Source: Apteryx mantelli
Lineage: Eukaryota > Chordata > Aves > Apterygiformes > Apterygidae
Assembly (NCBI RefSeq): GCF_036417845.1
Contig: NW_027118693.1
Location: forward strand, 568,001-632,000
DNA: 64,000 nt
Direction of reading: 5' to 3'
The position numbers were made by a program, and so were the translations under genes. Shown here in pieces: positions 50,781 to 63,791 of this stretch. A model generated the notes under the pieces. The model ran no database searches and was not told the DNA's origin. It saw nothing but the letters and a program-made list of their open reading frames with translations. The number at the start of each line of letters is the position of its first letter. Position 1 is the first letter of the stretch.

Positions 50781-51599
50781 GCAAAATGATTTTTTTTTTT
50801 TTTTGAGAGAGAGGGTGGGATCATTAAAGTTATTTTGCCCTTCCCGCTGTAGTATTACTCTTCCAGATAGGCTAGACCAAAAGTTTTCAAACATCTTCAA
50901 CCTGTGGATTCTGCATTTGCTTTAGATAGAGATGCAGCCTCTTTGGAAGTGTCACTGCTGTGGATTGCTCTGTGGCATGGATGAAGGCATAGTTTTCTTA
51001 GCAACTTCTTATGGATTCTTTTGAACTAGCTCACAGCCCCCTCATGCTCTAAGTCCTACCCAGAGTTCTCAGATAACAGGTAGAAACCACTGACCTAAAT
51101 TTGCACTCTTGTAGGCTTATTGCCTTTTGACTGCAACTGGGATTTTTAAGCAAACATGGGTAAAATCAGGTAGGGCTTGGGTGCTTGGAGAATGCTTGGT
51201 GAGGACAATTGTAGGCAGGCACCTCTCTTCAACTGAAATCCATGAGAGGCAAAGATGGGACTTCTCCTCATACCTCTAGAAATTTAAGAGCTGGGCTTCT
51301 AAATTAAGGCAATTGTCCAGACTCGCTGTATACTGAGGGGAGAGAAGGCTGCTCTAGAAGGAGATTAACACCAACCTATGGTCTAAATCATCTTCTGGAT
51401 GAAAAAATGATTCTCCTTCTCCTTGACTATGATGGGCCTATGCACATGATTAACCTGAGTCTACATGTATCTCTGAGCTCCTAAGTATATCTGGCTTTTA
51501 GCTTGACTAAATTTCCAAGTTACTGCTGAAAGCAGGACTTTGGCTTCTAAATCATCAAAGTGTCTAAGGAAGTTTTCCACATAGTTAATATATCCTCAT
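50781..51599. other. Non-coding spacer
   Basis: A T run (about 50791-50805) with a GAGAGAGAGGG stretch, then unremarkable sequence up to the CR1 insertion. No gene seen. Confidence 0.5.
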
Positions 51600-53413
51600 T
51601 CCCTGCCTGGGAGAGTGAAACATGCAGGGATGCGACGAGGAAGGCTAAGGCCCGTTTGGAATTAAATCTGGCTAGAGATGTCAAGGACAACAAGAAGGGC
51701 TTCTTCAAATACATCAGCAGCAAGAGGAAGACTAGGGAAAATGTGGGCCCTTTGCTGAATGGAGTGGGTGCCCTGGTGACGAAGGATGCAGAGAAGGCAG
51801 AGTTACTGAATGCCTTCTTTGCTTCAGTCTTTACTGGTCAGGCCAGCCCTCAGGAGCCCCAGACCCTGGAGGCAAGAGAGAAAGTCTGGAGAGAGGAAGA
51901 CTTTCCCTTGGTGGAGGAGGAGTGGGTTAGAGATCATTTAAGCAAACTTGACACCCACAAATCCATGGGCCCTGATGGGATGCACCCACGAGTGCTGAGG
52001 GAGCTGGCGGATGTTATTGCTAAGCCACTCTCCATCATCTTTGAAAGGTCATGGAGAACAGGAGAGGTGCCCGAGGACTGGAAGAAAGCCAATGTCACCC
52101 CAGTCTTCAAAAAGGGCAAGAAGGAGGACCCAGGGAACTACAGGCCAGTCAGCCTCACCTCCATCCCTGGAAAGGTGATGGAGCAGCTCATCCTGGAAGC
52201 CATCTCCATGCATGTGGAGGAAAAGAAGGTGATCAGGAGTAGTCAGCATGGCTTCACCAAGGGGAAATCATGCCTAACCAATCTGATAGCCTTCTATGAT
52301 GGAATGACTGGCTGGGTAGATGAGGGGAGAGCAGTGGATGTTGTCTACCTAGACTTCAGCAAGGCTTTTGACACTGTCTCCCATAGCATCCTCATAGACA
52401 AGCTCAGGAAGTGTGGGTTAGATGAGTGGACAGTGAGGTGGATTGAGACCTGGCTGAATGGCAGAGCTCAGAGAGTTGTGCTCAGTGGTACAGAGTCTAG
52501 TTGGAGGCCTGTAGCTAGCGGTGTCCCCCAGGGGTCAGTACTGGGTCCAGTCTTGTTCAACTTCTTCATCAATGACCTGGATGAAGGCACAGAGTGCACC
52601 CTCAGCAAGTTTGCTGACGATACAAAACTGGGAGGAGTGGCCGATACGCCAGAGGGCTGTGCTGCCATTCAAAGAGACTTGGACAGGCTGGAGAGGTGGG
52701 CAGAGAGGAACCTCATGAAATTCAACAAAGGGAAGTGCAGGGTCCTGCACCTGGGGAGGAATAACCCCATGCAGCAGTACAGGTTGGGGGTTGACCTGCT
52801 GGAAAGCAGCTCTGCTGAGAAGGACCTGGGAGTGCTGGTGGACACCAAGTTAAGTATGAGGCAGCAATGTGCACTTGTGGCCAAGAAGGCCAATGGTATC
52901 CTGGGCTGCATCAGAAAGAGTGTTGCCAGCAGGTCGAGGGAGGTGATTCTCCCCCTCTACTCAGCCCTGGTGAGGCCACATCTGGAGTACTGCGTCCAGT
53001 TCTGGGCTCCCCAGTACAAGAGGGATGTGGCACTACTGGAGCAAGTCCAGCGAAGGGCCACAAAGATGATTAGGGGACTGAAGCATCTCTCTTATGAGGA
53101 AAGGCTGAGAGAGCTTGGCCTGTTTAGCTTGGAGAAGAGAAGGCTGAGAGGAGATCTTATCAATGTGTATAAGTATCTGAAGGGAGGGTGTCGAGAGGAT
53201 GGGGCCAGACTCTTTTCAGTGGTGCCGAGCGACAGGACGCGAGGCAATGGGCACAAACTGAAACACAGACACTTCCATCTTAACATGAGGAAAAACTTTT
53301 TCACTGTGAGGGTGACAGAGCACTGGAACAGGTTGCCCAGAGAGGTGGTGGAGTCTCCTTCTCTGGAGATATTCAAAAGCCGCCTGGATGCAATCCTGTG
53401 CAATGTGCTCTAG
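51560..53413 (+). CDS. CR1 reverse transcriptase ORF, uninterrupted
   Basis: An open frame of 617 codons; the retroelement part starts at about codon 15-20, so the listed start is not a genuine initiation codon. The N-terminal endonuclease of CR1 ORF2 is absent. Visible RT landmarks in order are [45 protein letters not shown] (first catalytic Asp), [11 protein letters not shown], and FADDTKLGG with the catalytic Asp pair. After these comes the C-terminal region to the stop just before the 3' UTR. The role in the parent element is target-primed reverse transcription. No stop or frameshift interrupts it, so the copy is young, but without the endonuclease and promoter it should not be able to move by itself. 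Confidence 0.93.
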   Translation: MSKEVFHIVNISSFPAWESETCRDATRKAKARLELNLARDVKDNKKGFFKYISSKRKTRENVGPLLNGVGALVTKDAEKAELLNAFFASVFTGQASPQEPQTLEAREKVWREEDFPLVEEEWVRDHLSKLDTHKSMGPDGMHPRVLRELADVIAKPLSIIFERSWRTGEVPEDWKKANVTPVFKKGKKEDPGNYRPVSLTSIPGKVMEQLILEAISMHVEEKKVIRSSQHGFTKGKSCLTNLIAFYDGMTGWVDEGRAVDVVYLDFSKAFDTVSHSILIDKLRKCGLDEWTVRWIETWLNGRAQRVVLSGTESSWRPVASGVPQGSVLGPVLFNFFINDLDEGTECTLSKFADDTKLGGVADTPEGCAAIQRDLDRLERWAERNLMKFNKGKCRVLHLGRNNPMQQYRLGVDLLESSSAEKDLGVLVDTKLSMRQQCALVAKKANGILGCIRKSVASRSREVILPLYSALVRPHLEYCVQFWAPQYKRDVALLEQVQRRATKMIRGLKHLSYEERLRELGLFSLEKRRLRGDLINVYKYLKGGCREDGARLFSVVPSDRTRGNGHKLKHRHFHLNMRKNFFTVRVTEHWNRLPREVVESPSLEIFKSRLDAILCNVL

Positions 53414-53500
53414 GTGACCCTGGTGGAGCAGGGGGGTTGGACTAGATGATCTCCAGAGGTCCCTTCCAACCTCAGTGATTCTGTGATTCTGTGATTCTGT
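51605..53500 (+). mobile_element. CR1 LINE, young 5'-truncated insertion
   Basis: The element runs from about 51605 (5' border uncertain by some tens of bases) through the RT ORF, stop codon and short 3' UTR (GTTGGACTAGATGATCTCC, then CCCTTCCAACCT). It ends in three to four copies of the ATTCTGTG tail at about 53478-53500. CR1 elements lack a poly(A) tail and are typically 5'-truncated, as here. It lies 1.2 kb downstream of the FSIP2-like gene in the same orientation. Confidence 0.94.
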
Positions 53501-56500
53501 AACAGTTCTGAATCTTTAGCCAAGCTGTGGCTTATCTTCAAACTGGAAACTTTGTCTCAAAATTCTGTCTCGCCCGCAGATTGCTGTACAACACCCATCA
53601 ACCACCTGTTGTCTATTTAGTTCTTCAAAATAAATCATCACTAGAGTTTAAACGACACAGATTCTGCGCTGTCATCCAGGGGTGTTCTGTGTGTAGACTG
53701 GACTTCACTAGCAGTGAAAACACCATTACAGAAATGGGGAATTTCATGTATATTTTATTATATTGGAAATTACTAGATGCTAAGAGGTCCAGAATAATAA
53801 ACCCACTATTTTAGATTTTCTTTAACTCCAGGGACCCAGTTTTGCTAAATTAAATCTGAAAAGAGGGGTAATTGCTAGAATGATGTGAATGACTGATTTT
53901 TTTTTTTTTTTGCTATGTAACAGTCAAACCCCCCAATTTTTTTTTAATTGTTGAGTTTCAGAAAGCAGAAGCAAAAATCCACTCTCCATCTTTCCCAAAC
54001 TGCAAATCTTAAATATTTCATGGGGTTCAATGAAGTTTTCTATTTAACACAAAACTTTTCATGCTGAAAACAAAGGCCAGAGGTTATATGCTACTCAAGG
54101 TTGATGTCACCTGAATTTTCTCACTGCTTGAGGGGATTTAAGGGATCAGTCATCTGCCAAGAAAAGTGCCCTGACCACTGGCAGTCCAAGGAGACAAACT
54201 GTATGCCTATATGGTAAATTTCACATTTCAACACTGTGAAGCTTTGTATAAACAATTAAATGTTCCCCGAGGCAAACCCACTTCCCAAATTACTGCTCTT
54301 GCCTTCAGGCTAATGAACCACTCTCAGGCTTTTGCTCTTGGATTTAATAATCATCTAAAAATCCTTGCAACCAAGAGCAATGCCAACGGCAAGGCATGAG
54401 GGACCATCAGCCCAGAACAGCTCATTTCCTAGAGGATACAGGACTCAGCTGGGAGTCAAATCAAATTAATTCTTTTCCATGTCTAGAGCAGGGACTTGAA
54501 CCAGTATCTCATTGTCACAGGGCTCTTCCAACCACTCTTTGCAGGAAGGTTTAATCCACGCCCTCTCTCCAGAGATCCCATGCTGCTTAGCAGATTTCAA
54601 GAGCCATTAAAAGTATTTGACGGTTAAACAGAATTCTAGTCTTTGCTCCAGTGAATTTTAATTCCCTAAAGAAGTGGAACAGCTTAGGAAATAAAGATGC
54701 CATGTGCTCATTTGTGCACTGTGTATTGGAGCAGGTTGTTGTGGAGGTGGAGAATATCACCCAGATCCCTACAGGACAGGAAGGAGATGGACCTGGGCTT
54801 CCCTCATCTCAGGTAAGTGTTCCCAGTCTCTGAGATATGGGGCAAAAAGATGGTATATTATTTTGTGAGTTAGCCTGCCTTGGTTCCCCTCCCTTTCCCC
54901 ACTTCTTTCCTCTAGCAGATTTGCTGCTAGTTGGGGAACAAGGAAAATTGCCTTTTTGGGGACTAATTTCTTATTAACTGGAGGGAATGGGAAAATGCAC
55001 AGATTTTTCACCACCACGTGAGTTACTCTGTTATTGCTACTGTGGGATCAAGGTACCAGTTTCAGCTCCTAAATTCCCATGTGTAAGTGACTGGAGTTTT
55101 ATTCAGACTTATGTCTGCGTATCATATAACTTTCCCTTTACCACCTGCATGCTGCTGGGATCCATTTTCAGAGCTCTGAGAAGACTCTGCCATGTGTTAA
55201 TTTAATAATTGCCTAATGTTGTAATACACACATGCTTTAATCGAGCAACTCCCCAGGTCCCATCGCAGAATCTATTTAATTTGTCAATATTTCTTTATAA
55301 TGCCTATTTTTTTCAGGTCTTTTTAAAAATAGTGACATGATTACAATAACTTCAGTTAAGCCTGGCACTTCATCAGACTGGCTTCTGAGATGCTGCACAG
55401 TAAATATTATAAAATCCCCATATGTCTTCCTAACAATTTTGAAAGTTTTTAAAAATTAAAGTAGTACATCCTCATTCTTACAAGGCACCAGGCTTGATGG
55501 TGCAATTATCTAGTCTATCAGTTATAATCTGGCCTACTTAAAACATGCATACTATTCTTCAAATGGTATGAAATGATGCAAATATAAATTAAGAATGGTC
55601 CCGTTTATTTTATGTCCACTGCAACTTTGGGAAAAAAAGTCTACAACAGGATGCCAAATGTGTGGCATGTTGGATGAGAAATGGATTTACTCAGTAAAAT
55701 GCTGTCTGTGTTCATGCTTTTCTTCCTGATTTGGATACTTACTTGAAACTCATCTTAGAGTCAGATGAGAAAAGAAAGAAAAACATGACTCCTCGTTCCT
55801 GCCAGATGTGCTGGATATATTTATCGTATGGGGAGTATATGCCTCAGTTGTACTTCAGAGCCTTCGCTTTATTTAGACTTAATGAAATCTCTCCCAGCTG
55901 TAGGTTTCATGGGCCAAAAATGGCCAGTAAGAGCACTGACAACCTCATTAAGGCCTCTTGCAGTATGTCATTCCTGTTTCCTTGAGAAGGTTTTGCTTTT
56001 GGATAACTTTGGAGTTTTGCAAAATTATCAAATAAGGTTTCTCATAAACGCATCAAGAGCCATTAATGAGCCCCTAAGAACAAGCCTGATTTTTAACTGT
56101 CGATGACACTGAGCCATGGTCCATACCTGGCTGACATTCTTTTGCCTCCTTCCTCTATAGCTCTTCGGCAGGTGCCTAAGTCCTCCTGAAAACATTCACA
56201 ACCCATTACCATCATTGTTGTTACTATTATTATCATCACTTGCCTTCTACTATTACAAGCCAAAGTACCCGTGGCTCTGAATCAATTGCCGAGACTACCA
56301 TGACACACTGGGAAGGAGTCTTCTAACTTTAGATACCCCAAAGTTGCAAGTCTAAATCCGTACTCTTTGCCCTCAGATCCCATTGAGAAAAGCAGGCACC
56401 CTGAGGCAGTGGGTCATTTCCCCCATCTTTGGCACTCGGATAGGATTGATTCCTTCCTCCGGGAGCATGATTGTCTCTGTCAACAAGAGGCATCCTCGAT

Positions 56501-56820
56501 GACCAGCCGAAAACAGCATCTGACTTTAAGACGGCTAAGTCAGGGCAGCTGAATCTTGAATCTAAGAGCTGATCTTGGTCTAAATGTCCTTCTTCCACAT
56601 CATTGCTTTGCACCTTCTTAACCCTGTCAGTCATTATTATGTCTATCCTCCTAATGCCCTCGGGAAAGGACGTGCATTTCTGCTCATTTTGTAGCAGCAG
56701 TTTCAACACTTAGGAAGGATTGTGTTGGAAGACTGTGGTGAAAGAAGGAATCAGATGCAGATCAGCAAGAAGGCAAGTAGGCGCTGGGCCATGTTTCCTC
56801 CTTAGACATGCAAGTTCAGG

Positions 56821-56886
56821 ATTTGTAAAGTGCTTTGAAGTCCCCTGGGATGAAAGCTGATATAAAATGTGACAGTTATTATTATA
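56821..56886 (+). mobile_element. Ancient amniote retroposon 3' tail
   Basis: The string TTGTAAAGTGCTTTGAAGTC, then CCTGGGATGAAAGCTGATATAAAA and TTATTATTAT, follows the pattern of a 3' end shared by several ancient amniote SINE/LINE families (AAAGCGCTTTG...GATGAAAGGCGCTATATAAAT...ATTATTATT). Family assignment is uncertain. Confidence 0.5.
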
Positions 56887-59800
56887 AACTCTCACAGCAA
56901 ACTTGAACTTGCACAAATGTCTGTTCATAAGCTTATAAGAAATCAATTCAAAATAATTGCATTATGCCCTTTGTATTAGTGGATTTTCTACAGTAACTGA
57001 CTTTATAAAGACATCTATCAGCTTAGCAAGGAGTTTACACCCAGTGCACTACTAGGAAAATTACATGACTCTGGATGTGAAAGCATCTTTAACAGAATAG
57101 TTTTAAATAAAAAGCAGCGCTAACAATACCGTAATTACGAGCATTGCCTTAGGCTAATCCAGCTAACAGAGTTTAATGCTGAACGAGTTTTCATCTACGA
57201 TTCAAATGCACTGTGGAAGAGACTGAGGAGAAAAACACAGTGAAGACATGCACATATGCTTAGGGTTAGATTTGTAAAGGGGTGCAGGTATTTGTCTGTC
57301 ATTCTAGGGACCTAAGCTGAAATATTAGATTTACATTTTTCCCAGTGGATCCTGGGGGTGCATATGTCTAGGAAATACCACCATCCCAGAGGTACTAACA
57401 TTTCTGCCTCCAGGCATGTGTGTAACTGCTGAAGACCTGATGGCCACAAGCTGATCGGAGCTCTTCTCAGGCTTTCACTCTATGTGATTTGCAGCTCAGG
57501 GGCTTTTTGCCTGACTTTCAGCATGCTTCAGCTTCAACACAGTGCTGCTTTTGCTCCGTAGCTCAGGCACTCACAGGGCACATGGGAAGACTCGGGGTCA
57601 TATCCCTTCCCCGCTTGATTTAGAGCAAGGATGTGAACGGGCATCTCTTCTACCTGAAGAACTGGGTTTGTGCATATATGTGGGTTGAGGAATCTTAAAC
57701 AATATATTCATTCGAGAGAAAGAACAAGCAAGGAATTGGCCTTCCAGGTCATGGCAGTTAGGTATGGCATGAGAAGTTCAATTTCTGCTCCAAAACTCAT
57801 TTGTGCTAAGCAGAGCAGCCACATTAGGGTCACAGGGCTTAAGGGAAACACCTCAAAATATTACAGTTTTGTGACTGGGCTCCTCAGTAGGAGATCCAAA
57901 GTCATGTTTCAGGAGACTTTATTTTAGGCCTGATGCCTCCCAAATGAGTGCACTAGTCCCAGGGCTGGTGGGGTCCTTGGACTCAGCTTTATTTCTTCAT
58001 TTATTATGGCAGGGTTGAACAGCTTTGGCCTGTAACCCCAAGAGATGGTTCATGGTTCTGAATCCTGGCCAGAAGGTGGTCCCTGGCTCCCTCAGAAGGA
58101 AGGGTATAGTCTTCCTCCCTCCCTCGCCCCCCCCCCATGCCCCCGACACAACTGGGAGTTCAGCTATGGGGTGAGCTCTCTCTCAGTTTGTAGAGGGAAA
58201 TACCAAAGAAAAAGGGGCTAGACTCATGGAATGGACTTTAAGTTAGAACAGGAAAAAGATATTTCAAAGATCAAAAAATATACAGGAAAGTCCCAAGTCA
58301 ACAATCTAAAAAGCAAAGTGAGACACTGCCTGAAGAAAACCTGGGTTTGGGTTTCTAGAACCAGGTTCTTCCGTTTAGTCATTAAAGCATTTTTTTATCA
58401 TCAATAAGCATTTGAAAATGTTATCGTAAAATTTTAGACAATTTTGAAATTCTACTTTTCAAATTTTGAGCCAGGAAATGTCCCAAGCTTAGCCTTTTCC
58501 CAGAAAAAAAGGACAAAAGCAAAAAACATACACTTTTATTGGTTAAAAATTTCATGTTTCCTTTGACTGGAAATGCTTTGAGACTTCTGCTTGCTTGCTG
58601 AAATGTGTTTTTCCCAGGGGATTAAAGTTAGGGTGGCATTTTCAGTGCTCGACTGTCGGAAAAGCAAAGGATGGGAGGAGAAACTCAGTCACAGAAACCT
58701 GAAATTCCTCATGTAGGGCCACACAAAGGATGTAGAAGATCCAAGACAGACCTCCGGCCTTCAGTCCCATGTCAATACATATTTGCTATCCTCATATTCC
58801 TGGATCTGGAGGACTCATCCAGGATATTTCTAGAGAACCCTTTCACTAAAAAATAGAATTTAATTCACATTCCTTAAACAGTTTGAAAGCAAGCCTTATG
58901 CAGACTTGTAGTTCCAGGCACTATTGCAAACTTGATGTTTAAACGACTAAGTAATCACCTCTAGGGAAAAGCCTGCTCCAATTTTATCTGTATCCCTTTC
59001 TTTAGCAAACAAGGAAATGATGAAGTTGTGCTGAACGTAAACACACTGAAACCTTGGTAGTTAGACTCTTTCTCGCATTCACAACAAAGCCAAGACTAAC
59101 TGAGGAACAATGTTCATTAAGAAAAAGAAATCAAGCCTTTTCATGATTCTATAATAATTAACACGCTGTCTAAATAAATCAATAACTCTAAGCAGCTTAA
59201 CAAGGAGGTGGCTGCTCTAGGACCAGCACAGGACCCGGGACAGACCGTCTGTGTAATCAGCAAGAGATTATCCCATAGCCTCTGGGGGTGATCATGGTGT
59301 CTTAGGCTGGAATAGCATGAACACTATTAAGATTTCTAGTGATTTTTGCATCTTGAGGATTTGAACTATTGCAATAGTACAGTCTCGGCCCCTGCTTTTG
59401 TCCCACTCTACAGTCCAGAAAAGGGCATAAAAAAAGGGAGTTAGACTTAGCTGTAAGATTTAGCTGTAGATATCAATTGCTTCACTTCTCTCACAAGGGT
59501 TTTCAGTCTGGAGTTTCTTGTTCAGGTTCATGACTAGTGCAAATTTAACACAAAGAGACAAATATGTTCTTTAAAAATTAAAGAAGCTGGCTTTGATTTT
59601 GAACATACTCGCCACATCTATACATTTTAACCAAGCCTGCTCATTCATTCCTATAATCATATTGAGGGTACCATACACTAAAATAGGAATACAAATAGTG
59701 TCAAAATACCTGCAAACCACCAAAACCCCAGGGATCTAATATGAGATACAAATCTAGAGGAAGTAATAATAAATGTGAAAGAACTCTGCTTGCAGTATTA

Positions 59801-60886
59801 TATTTACAATTTCATCTAAAGTTTTTGCAAATATGTAATTTGCAAAGTACTGTCTTTGTAAAATCACAGCGTCTCAACATTTTAATGTATTGAAATGGCC
59901 CCTCTGAGACCTCACCTGCATCCTTTTCAAATTCTTCCACATGCTTCTCTCAGCAGAAAAGACAATTAGGAAAAAGCTGCGAGTTTGAAAAGGTGCCACA
60001 ATGCAATAGAAAAAAAACCTCAGGAAGGGTTTGGGACCTTGATAGTAATCAAATCTACTGCACAAAAGAAAATCAATGATGTTGCTATTTTTATATATTA
60101 ACATAAACATTTATATTTCATTACAGCAGTGAGAAGGACAAACTGTAATGAATCAACAGGGATTTCTAGAGTGGAACAAAGAGAAAAAGGCTCAGCTCGT
60201 CAATGTTCCCTCTCATGAAATACAACCCTATCCCTCCAACAAGTTATAAATCCTTCACCTTAAGACCCTTATGCAGCCAGAAGGAGGAAGAAGATCAGAC
60301 CTCCAGCAACTAGTCATGGCCAAATTACTCCCATTTCTCTAGCTCTCTAATGAGGAATATTGACTGGGATTTCTTTAGCAAGGTGGACAGGGCCACAGGT
60401 GAGGAGACCTCCAAGCCACATGCCCTCCTTGATGCCAGCAATGGGAATGGATCCAGCTGGTCTTTGAGAAAGCAGAGCTACTGAGCCAGAGGGAAGACAG
60501 GCCACCTTGTTACCCTGTGGGTACCCAGAAGGCAGATCTGGAGCTCCCTGGAGACCCAGCAAGGCCCTGAGACCAGCCCTGTCAATGCTCCTTACGCTCA
60601 AGCACGTGGTCACATAGGGTTCCGGCCAAGCTCAGGAGCTCCCTGGGGCTGAACCTCACCTGGCAGCGGCATGGTCCTATATCAGGATGGCATTAAGGAC
60701 AGTATATCTCAGTGCTGACCTGAGTAAAGCAGCTAAAATTCTGCATGCTCTTTCTCTAAGGTATTCCTTAGATATCCTTAGAATACCTATAAACATCATA
60801 CAAGCTTTTTCAACTAGATACAATGCAAATGCCACCTGTATGACAAATGTGTTCATGAAGGCATGTTCCCGTTTGAAATGTTTTTC

Positions 60887-60888
<2 letters not shown>

Positions 60889-60919
<31 letters not shown>
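60889..60919 (+). repeat. (TG)n microsatellite
   Basis: About 15 uninterrupted TG units. Confidence 0.97.
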
Positions 60920-60921
<2 letters not shown>

Positions 60922-61589
60922 ACAGTCCCACTGATTCCTCTTCTTAGCCCTTAGCCATAGGCTTAAGGTAAATTCACCAGCATCATCCTTTGGAAAAGAA
61001 GCTCTTCCTCACCCCAGAACAAAAGTAAATGTGGGTGCTTGTGCGACAACTAGAAGTAAAACTGACTACTTATTATTCAGTATTCCACAGCTATTACTTG
61101 GTATTAAGTCTCTGCATTTGTAATTCACTAATCCTTCATTTCAAAAGATTTGGGTAATGGGAACAATACTCTGAGACTCAAATGACCTCCCCACCATGGA
61201 TAATGTTTTGCAAACAAAGCAAAATGTTCCCAAATACTCTATATAGGCTGAATGTCCTTCACATAACAAGTCAACAAACACTAGGAAGCAATGAATACAT
61301 TTGAAGAAAATGGGTTTGGATCATGGACGGAAGGACTAAACCACTGAATAATGTATTAATTCTAACAGCTCTAATATGAATGAGGAAAAAGATATTTAGA
61401 TACATGAGCAGGTCAGGCATCAGAAATATTAGTCTGTGCAAAGTTTGGATCAGGAAATGTAGACTCCCACTACCCTTCAATTAGAAAAAAATCTTACTAA
61501 TTTTAAATTGCATAGAAGCATACCAGGGTGCTTGTAGCTATTGCAGGATAAAACTGGTCTCCTTGACAGCTCAGCCTTTAGGGTATCTT

Positions 61590-62100
61590 CCCTCCAAATT
61601 GGGGGGAATACTTGACACACTGGAGGTCAGGGCTGTTATTTAGAGGGACCTGACAGGCTGGAGAAATGGGCTGATGGGAACCTTATGAAGTTCAGTGAAG
61701 CCAAATGCAAAATCCTGCCCTGAAAGAGAATAATCCAGTGCAGCAGGACATGCTGGAGGCAGCTAGAAAACAGCTTTGCAAAAAAGGTCCTAGGGCTGTT
61801 GGTGGACAATAAGTTAAGCACGAGTTAACACTGTGCCCTTGCAAACCAAGGCACAATTGTGCCAACTGCATCCTGGGTTGCGTTAGCAAAAGTGCAACTA
61901 GCAGGGCAAGGCAAGGGATCCTGGCTGTCTGTTCGGCACTGGTGAGACCCCATGTGCAGTGCTGGGTCCAGTTTGGGGCTCCCAGTGCAAGCCAGAGAGC
62001 CCAGTGGAGGCCACAGAAATGATCAGGGCTGGAGCACAGGACATATGAGAGCTGGGTTTGTTCAGGCTGAAGAGAAGGTGAAGCCGCAGCTGCCCGATGG
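61590..62100 (+). mobile_element. Old CR1, first half
   Basis: Degenerate CR1 reverse-transcriptase sequence. Recognisable steps include GAGGGACCTGACAGGCTGGA, ATGAAGTTCAGTGAAGCCAA, GGTCCTAGGGCTGTTGGTGG and AGCACTGGTGAGACCCCAT-like segments, in the same order as in the young copy at 52.66-53.12 kb. Many indels and stops show it is much older. Its continuation resumes at about 62825. Confidence 0.85.
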
Positions 62101-62824
62101 AGGGTGTGATGTGCCGTGGTGTGTCAAGTGAGTTCTTTTGGATCCTGACTGGAAAGAGGATTCACTCACATGAGGTTGGAGCAATGTGAAACTCCCTATA
62201 TTACCATAAAGTGCTAATAAATAATAAAGTGAACTTATGACAAATGCTGTAGCAGATTTCAGTGCACAGTGACTCGCTGTTCTTGCCCAATAGGGCCACC
62301 TTCCTGCATGTTCTCCCTGGAGTCCCTCGGTGAGGGCATCCCCAGCACCAGGTGGCGGCCTGGCAAGCCAGCCGCATGCCGGGGTCCACACGCTGCGGTG
62401 AGCGGTCCTGCTTTCCGGGCTGCCTCACTTCTTGTGGCAGTTGGTCTCCAGCCTATCACGCCCATACCCGCCACCGCTGCAGTTTAAACCGTCCAATCAC
62501 AACGTTTTCCTGTTGCTGGGCGGCTGGGCGAGTCTGCCCTGTCACTGAGGTGCAGCCAACGGGTGAACTGGTTTGCTCCGGTTCGCTCCGCTTTTGTGTG
62601 TGTGTGTGGGGGGGGGGGGGGGAGGGCAGTGTTCGAGACCGTCCGCAGGTCACTGCCGGGCCTGTGCCTTGGTCTGCACTAGAGCTGCGCTCAGGACTGT
62701 ATTAGGAGCCGTAATGCACCCAGGACTTTGCTCTCTGGGCAGCGACCCCAGGGCGACCCTGTCTTGAGGGGTTCTTGCCTGTGCAGTGTGTCTCAGAGCG
62801 TGCTGAGAAGACTCTTCTTGGAGA
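62101..62824. other. GC-rich segment splitting the old CR1
   Basis: About 720 bases separate the two CR1 parts, where an intact element would have roughly 130. The segment is partly GC- and CpG-rich (62330-62780), with a CCAATCAC motif at about 62492 and a (GT)n(G)n tract (62595-62622). No protein family is recognisable. It could be an inserted piece of another locus, perhaps a promoter-like fragment, or an internal rearrangement. Confidence 0.45.
62595..62622 (+). repeat. (GT)n followed by poly-G
   Basis: About six GT units run directly into roughly 15 G residues. Confidence 0.95.
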
Positions 62825-63085
62825 TGCATAGGGGAGAGCTGAGACACAGCAGGTTGGAACAAAGGTAATTCTCATTAGATAGAAGGAAAAAAAAATACCT
62901 TAAGGATGGTCAAGCAGTGGACCAAGAACGCAAAAAGGCTGTGGGGTCTCCATCCTTGGAGACATTCAAAACACAGCTGGACAGATGTTGGAGCAACCTG
63001 ATCTTACTGGCCCTGCTTTGAGCAGCAGGTTGTACTAGGGACCTCCAGAGGATCCTTCTGTCTTACATGGTGCTGTGATTCATGC
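62825..63085 (+). mobile_element. Old CR1, second half and 3' end
   Basis: Sequence such as AAGGATGGTCAAGCAGTGGA, GGGGTCTCCATCCTTGGAGA and CATTCAAAACACAGCTGGAC, then GAGCAGCAGGTTGTACTAGG, GACCTCCAGAGGATCCTTCTG and a TGCTGTGATTC end, follows the 3' part of an older CR1 subfamily. It is the likely continuation of 61590-62100. Confidence 0.85.
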
Positions 63086-63257
63086 AGAGTTTTCAGTGCA
63101 CCAAAGAATACAGTTTTGAGGCATAGAGTAGTATTGATTACAGGTAAATAATCAGAAGTTGTTAAATGATCTTGTTGAGGCTTTGACTATTCTGTGAAAG
63201 ATGCAGCACTTTGTCCTACAAAATCATGTATGTCTGCACACCAGACACTGAATTCCA

Positions 63258-63791
63258 AAGGAGAGGAGGTTACATCACCAGCGACGGCAAAGTAGGTTGG
63301 ACATCAGGGTGAGAAGAGCAGTTTCCATCGGAGGGGCAGCGGCAGGTTGCCAGAGCGCTTGCTGCAGCCGCTTCTTCCGGGTGGAGGGCGCAGGGCTGCT
63401 GGGCTGATTTCCCTGGGGGCAGAAGGAGCCCAGAGCCCGCTCCGGGAATTCCCACTCCTGCTCTTCCAAGGCTGTGCCGTGCTGCCTCGGCGCCGATGGA
63501 GCAGCGGGCGTGTGGGCTGGCGGCGGAGCGAGGGGCGCTGCTCCCCGCTGGCTGGCTGGCTGGCTGGGAGCAAAGCCGCCAGCCGCTGGGCAGGCTGTGC
63601 AGGGGAGCAGCTCCCGCTGCCTTAGCGCTCTTTGGGGCAAGGCAGGCTGCGGAGTGAGCGTGACAAGTGGTGGCTGCTTTCTCCCCCTCATCTTGCCATA
63701 GGTCGTTTGCACCCTGCGGGAGTTCAACGAGTACAGGCAGTACCTGACCACGCTCAGGATAGAGGCTGACAAAATGTACCGTCGAGAACAA
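63258..63791 (+). pseudogene. FSIP2-like gene fragment (exon 2 end and exon 3)
   Basis: The end of exon 2 (63258-63291, GGYITSDGK), intron 2 and complete exon 3 (63702-63791, CTLREFNEYRQYLTTL...) are copied from the FSIP2-like gene at 46.6-50.4 kb. Splice sites are kept. Exon 3 has two amino-acid changes (KT to RI after TTL) and no stop. The upstream part of exon 2 is replaced by unrelated sequence and the following exon is absent in this window, so this piece alone is not a gene. It could still be spliced as part of something larger beyond 64 kb. Confidence 0.85.

Larger units (their letters stand above)
53501..61589. other. Gene-free, AT-rich stretch
   Basis: No recognisable gene. Possible ancient repeat scraps lie near 54420-54560 and 57535-57660 (motifs like CAGGGACTTGAACCAGTATCTC and a GAGCAAGGATGTGAAC-type stretch, typical of old L3/CR1 3' ends). 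57120-57200 and 59130-59210 are low-repeat AT-rich segments with homeodomain-type cores that may be conserved non-coding sequence. Confidence 0.45.
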
